Source: a virus. Taken from it: 51,185 nucleotides of DNA. Of the stretch, positions 29,905 to 38,547 are shown in pieces. The notes below the pieces were generated by a model. That model did no database searches. It saw only the letters and a program-made list of their open reading frames with translations, and had not been told where the DNA came from. Location: IMG/VR virus record IMGVR_UViG_3300027747_001067, positions 1 through 51,185 of that record. One strand, 5' to 3'. Position 1 is the stretch's first letter. Every line of letters begins with the position of its first letter. Both the position numbers and the translations under genes were made by a program.

Positions 29905-30024
29905 ATGGACGCATTCATCGGTAGCATCTGGTTTGGTGTCATGCTCTTTGCCTTTGGTTACATCGGTGGCAACATCCTGCCCCTGGGCAAGATCACGTCG
30001 TGGATCTCCGACAAGCTTGGCTGA
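29905..30024 (+). CDS. small membrane protein (39 aa), holin candidate
   Basis: A 39-aa protein behind TTAGGAGAAACAA. A hydrophobic helix (IGSIWFGVMLFAFGYIGGNIL, about residues 5-25) is followed by a short amphipathic tail (LGKITSWISDKLG). One span and small size fit a holin-type or other small inner-membrane protein. Position before a predicted spanin strengthens the lysis reading but does not prove it. The end overlaps the next start by 25 bases. Confidence 0.6.
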   Translation: MDAFIGSIWFGVMLFAFGYIGGNILPLGKITSWISDKLG

Positions 30025-30533
30025 TCCTTTCGGTCACTCTGGTTCTAGGGTGTTCGGCCTCCCAGCACATCGCTGAGGAGGCCAACACCATTTCGGCCAG
30101 CGCTGAAAACATCGTCAAGCTAGCGGAGCAAATCCGCCATACTTCTAAAGAAGTAGAGTCGATTCGTACCGCTACCGACATCAAGAACGAAGCCCTGCAG
30201 ATCCGTGATGGCGTAGCGGAAATCCATGCCACCCTCCCCGGCGTTCGGGACGTGACCCCTTGGTGGGCCTCCCTGATCCAGTGGGGTCTTATCGCTCTCG
30301 TGGGGGGATTCGTGGTGTGGATCCTGTACTCTACCGGGGCTGTGACCGCTATCCGCATTGCCGTTGGCTGGCTCCCCCGCCGCAAGGTGCAGGAGGCCCA
30401 GATTGCTGTGGCTGCCCTTGACGACTCTCGACCTGAAACTGCTCGAGAATGGCTGGCTGCCCGCCGGGCTGCTGACCCAGAGTTCAATGCCGCATGGCTC
30501 AAAGCCAAGGAGAAGACTGATGGACACCAATGA
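30000..30533 (+). CDS. lipoprotein with C-terminal membrane span, spanin candidate (177 aa)
   Basis: It starts at the GTG at 30000. Residues 1-18 form a lipoprotein signal peptide ending in LVLGC (lipobox, Cys18). A helical, coiled-coil-like stretch follows (about 25-75), then a hydrophobic helix (about 89-110), and a 65-residue basic/charged C-terminus. An outer-membrane lipid anchor plus an inner-membrane span is the plan of unimolecular spanins, which fuse the two membranes at lysis. The long tail after the span is unusual for that class. The weak Shine-Dalgarno sequence suggests coupling to the 39-aa gene. Confidence 0.6.
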   Translation: MDLRQAWLILSVTLVLGCSASQHIAEEANTISASAENIVKLAEQIRHTSKEVESIRTATDIKNEALQIRDGVAEIHATLPGVRDVTPWWASLIQWGLIALVGGFVVWILYSTGAVTAIRIAVGWLPRRKVQEAQIAVAALDDSRPETAREWLAARRAADPEFNAAWLKAKEKTDGHQ

Positions 30534-30891
30534 CGTGCTGAAGATCCACGAAAACATTTGTGTACATGCCCAGTCTTTGATGCGTAAGAAGCAAGCTGAT
30601 TACACAAGCGGTGAGGACCAGCCCTTCCGCAACTTCCAGTTGGGACCCCTTCTGGGAGTGGGCAATGTGCAGCAGGGCATCTTTATTCGGTTCCTAGACA
30701 AGGTGAGCCGGCTGTCGACCTACATGGCCAAGGGCAAGTTCCAGGTCAACGAGTCCCTGCAGGACACCATTGTGGACGCCATCAACTACTTGGTTCTTCT
30801 GAAGGCGTCGGTTATCCTCGAAGAGTCCAAGTCCGTGAATAATCCAGAGGAGATTCGTTGTGGATGCCCAGCCTGTTCAACTAAAGCCTAG
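30520..30891 (+). CDS. nucleotide-modification-associated domain 1-like protein (123 aa)
   Basis: It starts at 30520 behind AAGGAGAAGACTG. The pattern K-x-x-DYTSG, PFRNFQ, then IRFLDKVSRL and VNESLQDTIVDAINYLVLL matches the NMAD1/DUF1599 family, which is MazG-like. Members are thought to act on nucleotides, possibly as pyrophosphatases in pathways for modified bases. The acidic residues (E/D in the NES..DT segment) could bind metal. A C-terminal CGCPAC tail is an added feature. Its place among lysis-type genes is odd for a nucleotide enzyme. Confidence 0.65.
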   Translation: MDTNDVLKIHENICVHAQSLMRKKQADYTSGEDQPFRNFQLGPLLGVGNVQQGIFIRFLDKVSRLSTYMAKGKFQVNESLQDTIVDAINYLVLLKASVILEESKSVNNPEEIRCGCPACSTKA

Positions 30892-31150
30892 CTTGTTTCA
30901 GTACGCGACTCTGGCATTCCAGGCAATCACGGCGGTGTCCGTGATCTATGGCCTAGTTAGCATCCCCATCGAGATTGGCCGCAAGGACCAGATCCTCATG
31001 CAGCAGCAGAAGAGCACCGACGAACTACATTCGGTGGTCCAAGATTTGGTGAAGACCACCATCAACCTGACCGGCACTGACCGCGTCCATGACCGGGACC
31101 TGAACGATCTGCGCTCCCGGCTGGAACGGCTGGAGAGCAAGCGTGGCTGA
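30860..31150 (+). CDS. single-span membrane protein with coiled coil (96 aa)
   Basis: It starts at the GTG at 30860 with GAGGAGATTCGTT upstream. One hydrophobic segment (YATLAFQAITAVSVIYGLVSI, about 15-35) is followed by a polar helix with heptad spacing (to the end, LNDLRSRLERLESK). A short N-terminus plus an outside coiled coil is like an inner-membrane spanin subunit (Rz type) or a holin. The neighbouring lipoprotein makes a two-part arrangement conceivable. It overlaps both neighbours. Confidence 0.6.
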   Translation: MDAQPVQLKPSLFQYATLAFQAITAVSVIYGLVSIPIEIGRKDQILMQQQKSTDELHSVVQDLVKTTINLTGTDRVHDRDLNDLRSRLERLESKRG

Positions 31151-33452
31151 TATTGATACCAGTTGGTCGTGGAATTTTACGGGGCCAACGACCATGTCGA
31201 AGGCCCAGTCTCGATCTTCTCTTCCCAAGGAAATCTCCTGGGACCTGATTGGCTTTGACGGTAACGAGGTTGGGTCGCTGCGTACGCACCCCGGCTTCAA
31301 GTCCATTGACACATTTACCCCAATTGATAGCGTGGCAAACGTCATCGGGTTCTTCCCTGTTGCCTTGCTAACTTCCAGTACTACATACGTTTACGGTTAC
31401 GTATGGGCTGAGTACGTGGCCAGTGGCCCGTCAATCAAGTTCTACGCGCGGTTCAACGACGGAACTAACTGGCTTACTCCTGACGGTAGCTCAAATGCCA
31501 GCGGACTTTTGCAAACGTACACCGACGCGGCGTTGACTAGCTCAACGGACATTGACGTGCAAGTGTCTGGACGTTTCTTGATGCTGTTTGTTCGTGGACA
31601 GAAGCCCCGCATCCTGGTGGTTGCAGTGCCCGGCACCTGGAACACCAGCACCACAAATGCTGATCTTGGTCCCGGCGATGCTCCTCTTGCCACCGCACAG
31701 TCAGCACGGGCCGTTACTACAGCTACTTCGGGCAATCCATTCTACGTAGCAAACTACAGCATCGGCACGGGGCCCACGTACACGGCTGGTAATTACTCGT
31801 TTGCAGTTCAGTACTTGAGCACAACCACGGGACGTAAGTCGGCCCTATCCAACGTGGTTACTATCACCACAACGAGTTCCAATAACAAAATCAACTTCAG
31901 TGTAATCCGTCCTAGTGCTGCCTATGACAGGGCCTTGATCTACCGAAGCGTAAACCTGGGCACCGGATCTGGTGCGTCGGCTTACGGCAACGGAACGCTC
32001 CACCTAGATCAGACCGTAACTCTTGGTAGTACAGCAGCATCTGGGTACATCAGCATCCCAGATACGCAGGTGGTGTATCAAGACATTTACGTAGATCAAG
32101 GCAAGGCAGACACCTACGGACCCAAGGGCGGCGTTGCTGGGTTCATGGGCAATACCCTGTTTGTCTCCCGCATTTCCGACTCGTCCAGCAGTGCACCCAC
32201 GGGAGGCGGCATTACGCCTGATAGCCCCCCACGTGCCATTGGTGACATGCGGTGGTCCGCCACCAGTCAGATGTCGCCGGAGAACTTCAACCCCTCTAAC
32301 CGCTGGGTGCCCCGTACACCGGGCAACGAGATCATTGGTATGCGTGGCTTGGGTAACTACATGATTGCCTTGAGCTCCGACCGCCTGTACCGAGTGGGCC
32401 GAGCGGGTGCATTCATTAAGGTGGAAGAGGGCCACTTGGGTTACGGCCTGCAGGGCAAGTACGCGCTCGAGGCCATTGGCACGATGGTCTACTTTGTGTC
32501 AGGCGGCGGACTCAAGGCGGTCAGTTCAGACGGCCAGGTTGAGGACGTGACCTCTCTGGACAACCTGATCAACGTGACCTGGGCCTCTACCCGCTCCACG
32601 CTGCAGTTGGCATTTGACGCCCGCGGCCAGTGCCTCACCGTTATGCAGCCAGATACAGGCAGCGGACTGGCTAACGGCCGTGCAGCCATCTTGTGGTTTG
32701 GTACTAACCGCGTGACCGAACTGGCTGACCTACCCTTTCGATGGGCCCGCACTGGCTACTACACCGCAAGTGGGAGCCTGCAGCGTCGTACCCTGTTTGT
32801 CAAGCGCGATTCCACCACAACTCTGGGCGTCTACATTGTGGACCACGAGCGCTCGGTGGCCTACCCCAAGAACCTCTGTGGGGGGACCGCCCGGTTTGTA
32901 ACGACGTCTGCAGTAACTCCAACTGCTCAGGAGTTTGACTGCTCGGCCTACAAGATTTCCGACGGGGTTCGCAGTCTTGTTGATACGGTCAAGGGCGGCC
33001 ATGCGTCTAATGTCTACTCGCTAGCCCCCATGCTTCAGCAGTGGGTTGGCGGCAACATTGGTACCCAGGTCCAACCTGATCAGCCGGAGTTCAAGGACTT
33101 CTTCCGCCAGAAGCAGATCTCCTCTGCCCGTTCTTACTTTGAAACTCTGGCAGTTCCAGCCAACCTACCTACCACGGCAACGTGGCGTGGCGTGGCATAT
33201 CGTGGCTCAGAGACTACCGAGTATGCGTCCGGTCAACCTTTGGGCCACACGGGGATTGCCTTGGGTAGTTTCAGCACGGACAACACTAACCCCGGCTATT
33301 TGGCAAATGCCCCGCTGGGCACAGGCCGGCACGGCATTTTGTGGTCTAGCTTGAGCCCTGGGTGGCGTTGCGATGTCGTGGGCATTGACACCCGTCTTCT
33401 TGCGTTCTCGGTTGTAGGAAGGATACTTGACAGCGACCGGAGGTACACCTAA
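31143..33452 (+). CDS. tail nozzle-like (tail tubular B-type) protein
   Basis: A 769-aa, beta-rich, Ser/Thr/Gly-rich protein. The central part has propeller-like repeats (MRGLGNYMIALSSDRLYRVG; GTMVYFVSGGGLKAVSSDGQVEDVTSL), which I associate with podovirus nozzle proteins (T7 gp12-like) that close the short tail. It starts at the GTG at 31143 behind GGAGAGCAAGC. The proposal rests on repeat style, size and location before internal virion candidates. A receptor-binding or hub role is the alternative. Confidence 0.65.
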   Translation: MADIDTSWSWNFTGPTTMSKAQSRSSLPKEISWDLIGFDGNEVGSLRTHPGFKSIDTFTPIDSVANVIGFFPVALLTSSTTYVYGYVWAEYVASGPSIKFYARFNDGTNWLTPDGSSNASGLLQTYTDAALTSSTDIDVQVSGRFLMLFVRGQKPRILVVAVPGTWNTSTTNADLGPGDAPLATAQSARAVTTATSGNPFYVANYSIGTGPTYTAGNYSFAVQYLSTTTGRKSALSNVVTITTTSSNNKINFSVIRPSAAYDRALIYRSVNLGTGSGASAYGNGTLHLDQTVTLGSTAASGYISIPDTQVVYQDIYVDQGKADTYGPKGGVAGFMGNTLFVSRISDSSSSAPTGGGITPDSPPRAIGDMRWSATSQMSPENFNPSNRWVPRTPGNEIIGMRGLGNYMIALSSDRLYRVGRAGAFIKVEEGHLGYGLQGKYALEAIGTMVYFVSGGGLKAVSSDGQVEDVTSLDNLINVTWASTRSTLQLAFDARGQCLTVMQPDTGSGLANGRAAILWFGTNRVTELADLPFRWARTGYYTASGSLQRRTLFVKRDSTTTLGVYIVDHERSVAYPKNLCGGTARFVTTSAVTPTAQEFDCSAYKISDGVRSLVDTVKGGHASNVYSLAPMLQQWVGGNIGTQVQPDQPEFKDFFRQKQISSARSYFETLAVPANLPTTATWRGVAYRGSETTEYASGQPLGHTGIALGSFSTDNTNPGYLANAPLGTGRHGILWSSLSPGWRCDVVGIDTRLLAFSVVGRILDSDRRYT
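32878..32887 (+). repeat. Polar motif GTGGGGGGAC (plus strand)
   Basis: An exact copy inside the nozzle-like gene, read TGT GGG GGG ACC (Cys-Gly-Gly-Thr). Confidence 0.85.
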
Positions 33453-34693
33453 TGCCGACTCCCACTTACAAGCCCAACACCAACGGATTCAACTTCGACA
33501 AGAACGCTTTCATGAGCCAACTGTCGGGTATGGGTCTTGGCAATGCCATGCAGAACTTTGGTGGTGGCTACAGCCAGACTCCAAACTATGCCTTGAACAT
33601 TGGCAACTACAACGAACCTGCGACCAAGAGCATTCAAAGCCTGCTGCCCTCTGGCAAGCCTACGTTCCAGCATCAGGGCATGGGCACGTTCCAGCAGCAG
33701 CCCATTCAGGGCCCCAGCGTTCAGCAGATGTGGGGGGGCATGCTGCGTGACCTGAACGTGCGTGACCAGCTTAACCAGCAGAACTTTGCTCGCCAGCAAA
33801 ATGCTGCGGACATGTTTCTGAACAAGTCCACTGCTGCTGCAGAAGCCACCAAGAACGCGGCAACGCCCATGTTTGACAAGGCTTACGCCTTCCAGCAACA
33901 GGGTCAGCAGCAGGCAGCCAAGGATTTTGATCTTTTCCAGAAGCAGTTGGGTGAAGCCGACAAGGCGATGCAGGCCACACAGAACCAGGTGGGCCAGATC
34001 TACAACCAGGCACTTGGCCAAGTTGGCCAGGGCATTGACCGCGTGGCGTCAGATGCTGCTGCTGCTATTGCTCAGCGCAAGGCGTCTGACGTGGATCAGA
34101 TCATGGGCGAGATTGGTGGCTTTGCCGGAACCGAATCTCAGATCCAGGAAGCCGCTCGCCAAAAGGCTTCCGGTTACGACCGTGATCTATTTGGCACCAT
34201 CGCGGGCATTCAGGCCAACGCCGCGCAGCAGCGTGCACAGGTGCTGCAGGGCAAGGCTGGAACCATGGCTTCCCTTGGCTCCTCTCTTGCAGGCATGAAG
34301 CAGAGCTCTGCAAAGATGGGCTTTGACGCAGCCGCCAACAAGAATCAGTGGAACGAGTTTGGTGCCAACATTGCCATGGCTCATGGCAAGCTGCAGCAGG
34401 ACGTTGCAAACAACTATGCCCAGCTGACCAACATGGGCTACGCCAACTACGCCCAGATGATCCAGCAGAACCCCGTGTTGGGTGTAACCATCACCCCCAC
34501 TCTGCTTGCAATGTCTGAGGCTGCTCAGTCTTACGGCAACCAGAACCTGGCTCGAATTAGTCCAACTACTATTAGTGGTGGTGGTGCACCCGGCAGCAAC
34601 TTTACGTACGACTACGGCTTTGGCCAGAGGTTCGTCAACCCAATGGATGTCTTTGGTGGCCCACAGCAGCGCCAAAACGTCAACTTTATCTAA
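33452..34693 (+). CDS. Gln/Ala-rich helical virion protein candidate (413 aa)
   Basis: A 413-aa protein rich in Gln, Ala, Asn and Met, with an Asn/Gly/Pro-rich first 100 residues and a long helical middle (about 110-300, likely coiled coil). GGAGGTACACCTA precedes the ATG, which overlaps the previous TAA as TAATG. Such proteins often form the ejected internal core of podoviruses. There is no lysozyme-like motif here. It is followed by two more proteins of the same general look. Confidence 0.65.
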   Translation: MPTPTYKPNTNGFNFDKNAFMSQLSGMGLGNAMQNFGGGYSQTPNYALNIGNYNEPATKSIQSLLPSGKPTFQHQGMGTFQQQPIQGPSVQQMWGGMLRDLNVRDQLNQQNFARQQNAADMFLNKSTAAAEATKNAATPMFDKAYAFQQQGQQQAAKDFDLFQKQLGEADKAMQATQNQVGQIYNQALGQVGQGIDRVASDAAAAIAQRKASDVDQIMGEIGGFAGTESQIQEAARQKASGYDRDLFGTIAGIQANAAQQRAQVLQGKAGTMASLGSSLAGMKQSSAKMGFDAAANKNQWNEFGANIAMAHGKLQQDVANNYAQLTNMGYANYAQMIQQNPVLGVTITPTLLAMSEAAQSYGNQNLARISPTTISGGGAPGSNFTYDYGFGQRFVNPMDVFGGPQQRQNVNFI

Positions 34694-34702
34694 GGACTAG
34701 CC

Positions 34703-36391
34703 ATGCCACAGAATACTCCCAACTACATGGACGATCCGAACCAGGACATCTACCAGATGCTGGCTCAGCGCAACATGGCTAACCGCAGCTATGGTGGTGG
34801 GGGTGGTGGGGGTGGCAACGAAATTGACATCATGAATGCTCGTGATGCCCTTGACCAGTTGGCTGAGGGCCGCGCCGACCAACGTGGGCTTCGCAACCGC
34901 GCTCTTGATGCAATGGCTCGACGGGCAGAACGCCGCGCGGACATCGAGTCACAAGGCGCAACCATGGACCTCAACAAGCAGTTCATGGAGGACGTTGCCA
35001 AGCGTAAGATGGAGCTTCTTATCCAGGAAAACCAGTTGAACCTGGAAATGTCGCGCGCCGAAATGGAAGGCGACCCCGCGATGTTGGAGAAGAAGAACGA
35101 GCTTGAAAAGCAGCGTGCCGACATTAGTGCACGCGAAAATGCTGCTTACGCTGAAATGGCCAAGCGTGACTCCGAACACGGCAAGGCTTTTTCAAATCGT
35201 GTTGGTGAACTTACCATGTACAGGGATAGCCTTAATGAGTGGAACGCCAAGCACAAGGGCTCCCTTAATGCTGAAGGTACTATTTCCTCATTGCTTAATG
35301 ATCCGTCTAAGTACGGACACGTTGCAAACTGGGACCGGTGGGGCGCTGATACCCTTGTTGAGAACATTGGCGAGGGCCTTATCGAGAAGTTTTATAGTGG
35401 TGACAAGGTCAAGGATCTGGAAATTGCACGCAAGATGGGTATTGCGGATATGGGTGCCATGCCTAGCCGTATGGAAGGTCTCATTGCCGCTGCTGCTCGT
35501 TACGGTGGAAAGGACTCCAGTCTGCTTTCCTACATGGATCAGAGCGCTGCGCCAGACAGCTTCAGAGAGTCGCAGGCTCAAACGCAGTTGCGACGGTACA
35601 GCAGTGAAACCTACCAGCGTGACGCCGACGCTTTCTCAAACGATCTGCTTAGCAACATTGTGGTCAAAGGTCTGTCTAACTCCGGTATGGATTTGAACCA
35701 AGATGGTGCCCGTATGGCCGTCAACAAAGTCCTGGGCATCTTGAATGACGCTACCCGTAGCACCTCCACCAACCCCAACGAGGTAAGTGAAGCAGTTCTA
35801 AAGTCTTTGGAGCCTGCGGCTACCGCAATCTTTGGTGTCAATGAGGGCAGTAGGGCTGTGCCCAAGTTGGTGCAGGCCATTCAGAGCTCGCTTTCTGAAG
35901 CCCAGACTTTGGCCGGCAAGTACGGCAGCGAAGTCATGGGAGCGGGTGGCGTTATTGGGTTTGACAACATTCAAAAGGCAGCCGTGGCCCACGCCCTTAA
36001 GCGCAGCGGTTCTCTGAGTATGGCGCTGAAGGCTGCGGTGAATGGCAAGGTATTCACCGCAGACCAAATTTCTTTGGCTCTTGGAGAGGTTGGACACTTG
36101 GCAGATGCTTCTACTGGCAAGCTGGATTACGGCCTGCTTAACGTGGATCCCAAGTCTGAAGAAGGCCGCATGATTCGTGCGGTCCTTGGCGGCGAACGAG
36201 TGGCCGGCCTTGAGGATTTGATCCGCGCCCGTAAAGCCCGCACAACCGAACAAGAGGCAGCTACATCCAAGTTGAAGGGTATTGAGAGCGAGTTCTCTCG
36301 CGAGATTCCTGCCCTTGAACTGAAGCGCAAGATGACTGTAAATGAGCGCAAGCAAGCAATCTTGGCTGAGAAGGTCAAGCGTTTGCGGTAA
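34703..36391 (+). CDS. charged helical virion protein candidate (562 aa)
   Basis: A 562-aa protein with an eight-Gly run near residue 35 and a long Arg/Glu/Lys-rich coiled coil (about 45-165). A mixed helical domain follows, then a basic C-terminal helix (ELKRKMTVNERKQAILAEKVKRLR). It starts ten bases after the preceding stop. The position beside the nozzle and other large helical proteins suggests an internal virion (ejection) protein. No enzymatic motif found. Confidence 0.65.
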   Translation: MPQNTPNYMDDPNQDIYQMLAQRNMANRSYGGGGGGGGNEIDIMNARDALDQLAEGRADQRGLRNRALDAMARRAERRADIESQGATMDLNKQFMEDVAKRKMELLIQENQLNLEMSRAEMEGDPAMLEKKNELEKQRADISARENAAYAEMAKRDSEHGKAFSNRVGELTMYRDSLNEWNAKHKGSLNAEGTISSLLNDPSKYGHVANWDRWGADTLVENIGEGLIEKFYSGDKVKDLEIARKMGIADMGAMPSRMEGLIAAAARYGGKDSSLLSYMDQSAAPDSFRESQAQTQLRRYSSETYQRDADAFSNDLLSNIVVKGLSNSGMDLNQDGARMAVNKVLGILNDATRSTSTNPNEVSEAVLKSLEPAATAIFGVNEGSRAVPKLVQAIQSSLSEAQTLAGKYGSEVMGAGGVIGFDNIQKAAVAHALKRSGSLSMALKAAVNGKVFTADQISLALGEVGHLADASTGKLDYGLLNVDPKSEEGRMIRAVLGGERVAGLEDLIRARKARTTEQEAATSKLKGIESEFSREIPALELKRKMTVNERKQAILAEKVKRLR

Positions 36392-36400
36392 GCTACCGTC

Positions 36401-36769
36401 ATGTTCAACTGGCGAGTCCTCAGCTCTGACCTGTGCCGCGAGCATGCAGCCGACGGCAAGGCGCGTATTGCCCTGAACCGCTCTTTCGACTTGGAAACCC
36501 GGTACGACCTACCTATCTTCAACCTCACCCCGCTCCCCCTCGTCGTGGGGGGACCCTACTTGCGTGCAAAGCAGGTACGTGCGTGGTTCTGGGAGGTCAG
36601 GCACCTGAGGGCAATGCACCGCCCATGGTCCATGCTGGTGTCAAACTACGATCCAATTGAGCGGGTATCGACTGTCCACATTGGCACTGTTACACTGCCC
36701 GATGTGGTTGAACGATACGCCAGCATGGTGCGTGGCAAGGTTCACCGCTTTGACCCAATGGTGTTCTAA
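36401..36769 (+). CDS. hypothetical protein (122 aa)
   Basis: A 122-aa protein rich in Arg, Leu and Val, with WRVLSSDLCREHAADGKARI at the N-terminus and a Trp-rich middle (RAWFWEVRHLRAMHRPWS). It appears compact and soluble. It has a poor ribosome-binding site and lies nine bases after the upstream stop. It is set between large virion-type genes, so it may be a minor virion or assembly protein. No family recognised. Confidence 0.65.
   Translation: MFNWRVLSSDLCREHAADGKARIALNRSFDLETRYDLPIFNLTPLPLVVGGPYLRAKQVRAWFWEVRHLRAMHRPWSMLVSNYDPIERVSTVHIGTVTLPDVVERYASMVRGKVHRFDPMVF
36545..36554 (+). repeat. Polar motif GTGGGGGGAC (plus strand)
   Basis: An exact copy inside the 122-aa gene, read GTG GGG GGA CCC (Val-Gly-Gly-Pro). 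Confidence 0.85.
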
Positions 36770-36771
36770 CT

Positions 36772-37497
36772 ATGACTGCACTTCCATGGCTTCTTGAAAA
36801 CGCTTCTTGGCTCATGCCATTGCTTTTGGCCGGTGGTCTTAGCCCAGGTGAAGATGCAAAGAAGTCCCCGGGTCGTTCTGCTGATGCGCTCAAGAGCCAC
36901 TTTGAAAGTTTGAAGAGCAAGCACAGCGGTGATGAGAAAAAGGCTTTGGAAGAGTTTCTCACCACCCATGGCCCCGATCGAATCAAGGCTGCATACGAAC
37001 ACCGTGCGCCTGCTGCAAAGCCGGGCAAGGGCGCTGCAATTAAGGGCGGTCTTAAAGATGCTTTCCACTACGGCACTACTGGCTTGTTTGCACTGGGCAC
37101 TCTTCCCATACTGATGGACATGTTCCGAAGCGGTGGCAAGGAAGGTGGGGCGGCGGAAATGGAGGGCCTGCTGGGAAGTCCCCCCACGGGTGGGGGTGAC
37201 AGTGCGCTGGAGGAGATGCTGATTCAAGCGATGGATCAGGATCGCCGCGGGCAACTGCGTAGCATGGAAGCTGAGTCTCGAGGCGCAGCCAACATGGCAA
37301 ACCGTCGGGGCTTTAGCTCCACGCCTTCTTCCAATGCAGGATTTGCAGACGACCTGGAATCACTGATTCGTGGACACGAGCGTGAACTGGGAAGCATTGC
37401 ACACCAGGAGCCGCTGAGTCTTGCACAGGCTTTTGCAATGAAGGGTTTGTACCGCCCTGAAGAAACCACTCGCTTCGACTTTAGGAACCTGATGTAA
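36772..37497 (+). CDS. virion-associated candidate (241 aa) with hydrophobic segments
   Basis: A 241-aa protein with a hydrophobic N-terminus (LPWLLENASWLMPLLLAGGL), a Lys-rich helical part, and a second hydrophobic stretch (TTGLFALGTLPILMDMF, about 103-119). The C-terminal half is Gly/Ser/Ala-rich and ends in YRPEETTRFDFRNLM. The hydrophobic parts could insert into membranes, as expected for ejection-channel proteins, but this is only suggestive. Its stop overlaps the next ATG as TAATG. Confidence 0.6.
   Translation: MTALPWLLENASWLMPLLLAGGLSPGEDAKKSPGRSADALKSHFESLKSKHSGDEKKALEEFLTTHGPDRIKAAYEHRAPAAKPGKGAAIKGGLKDAFHYGTTGLFALGTLPILMDMFRSGGKEGGAAEMEGLLGSPPTGGGDSALEEMLIQAMDQDRRGQLRSMEAESRGAANMANRRGFSSTPSSNAGFADDLESLIRGHERELGSIAHQEPLSLAQAFAMKGLYRPEETTRFDFRNLM
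37178..37187 (-). repeat. Polar motif GTGGGGGGAC (minus strand)
   Basis: The second of two exact reverse-orientation copies. It overlaps a short inverted repeat CCCCCAC-GG-GTGGGGG (about 37181-37196) inside the 241-aa gene. Confidence 0.85.
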
Positions 37498-38543
37498 TGG
37501 CAAAGAAGCCCACCCCACGCAAGAAGTCCACGCCAAAGAAGGACCCCGGCCTTGATAAGGCAGCGGCAGAAGTGCCGCTGGGTGGTCCACTTGCCGGCAT
37601 TCCTAGTCCGCCAGAAACTCCGTCTGCACCTGACATGTCGGGCGAAACGCCTAGTCGTGGTGTAAACCAGCAGAAGCTGCTCGAGAAAATTATCAAGCTG
37701 ATTGACACTCCGGGTCTCTCGCCTGAGAACAAAAAGATTCTTTCAGATGCTGCGTCGTTGGTTCAAAACCATGACATTGAGTCTGAAGGAACCAACATCC
37801 TTGATGAGCTTGATGCGCACTTCAAGGACGGTCTTCCGCCTGAAATGAAGCCCAAAGCTGGGGCTCCTGCAGAAACTGCACCAGAAGAAAAGCCTGCGCC
37901 TAAGCCTCGTGGCGGTAAGCCAAGGGGCGGTTCAAAGCCTGCACCAAAGCCGACTATCAAAGACCTTAAGGAAGCCGAAGAGAAGCCTGCTCCCAAGCCT
38001 GAGCCTAAGCCAGCACCTAAGGAAGAACCTAAGGCGGGGCCAGAGCCAACAAAGCCGACGGAACCTGCAGCTCCTCCGATTGCACCAAAGAAGGCTAAGC
38101 CAAAGGGGGAGTTTAACCCGGAACTGTACGTGGGTCGATACCCCAAGGTCGGCGAGAAGTTGAAGCTCCTGCGGGCTGGCAACATCGGTAAGGTTGGACT
38201 AGGCGCACTGGCTGCTTTAATGCTGGCCCGACAGATGAGGCCAGAACAGGATTCGCGGCCAATTGAAGCGCAAATGGAAGAAGCGCGCACGCAGTCTCGA
38301 TCTGCACGGATTGCCAAGGCAATGGAAGATATGCGTATGCAGCGCTCGATTCAGCAGAACCAGATGCGCCTTGCACAAGCTAACCCCACCCTCTACACTT
38401 CTGTCATGGCTGGGCGACGTGTGCCCACCAACTCCGTAGTGTTGGGGGGACGACCCCGTACGGATCTAATGCGAGAACTAGCGGCGTCTATGGACAGTGG
38501 ACGCTACGCCCAGCAAGACCCACTGTCCGATTTGATGGGATAA
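37497..38543 (+). CDS. Pro/Lys-rich protein with PKP repeats and a hydrophobic helix (348 aa)
   Basis: A 348-aa protein. The first 20 residues are basic and the middle (about 120-205) is dominated by Lys-Pro, Glu-Pro and Ala-Pro repeats (PAPKPEPKPAPKEEPK), as in periplasm-spanning segments of TonB-like proteins. This is followed by a hydrophobic helix (GKVGLGALAALMLARQM, about 228-244) and an Arg/Gln-rich C-terminus. An extended rigid arm plus membrane-compatible helix would suit a virion protein that reaches through the cell envelope. No family recognised. Confidence 0.65.
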   Translation: MAKKPTPRKKSTPKKDPGLDKAAAEVPLGGPLAGIPSPPETPSAPDMSGETPSRGVNQQKLLEKIIKLIDTPGLSPENKKILSDAASLVQNHDIESEGTNILDELDAHFKDGLPPEMKPKAGAPAETAPEEKPAPKPRGGKPRGGSKPAPKPTIKDLKEAEEKPAPKPEPKPAPKEEPKAGPEPTKPTEPAAPPIAPKKAKPKGEFNPELYVGRYPKVGEKLKLLRAGNIGKVGLGALAALMLARQMRPEQDSRPIEAQMEEARTQSRSARIAKAMEDMRMQRSIQQNQMRLAQANPTLYTSVMAGRRVPTNSVVLGGRPRTDLMRELAASMDSGRYAQQDPLSDLMG

Positions 38544-38547
38544 ACAA

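Noticed and set aside
34795-34816. G-rich run resembling the polar motif
   Set aside because: It is a run of Gly codons (GGT, GGG) encoding eight glycines and lacks the GTGGGGGGAC core.
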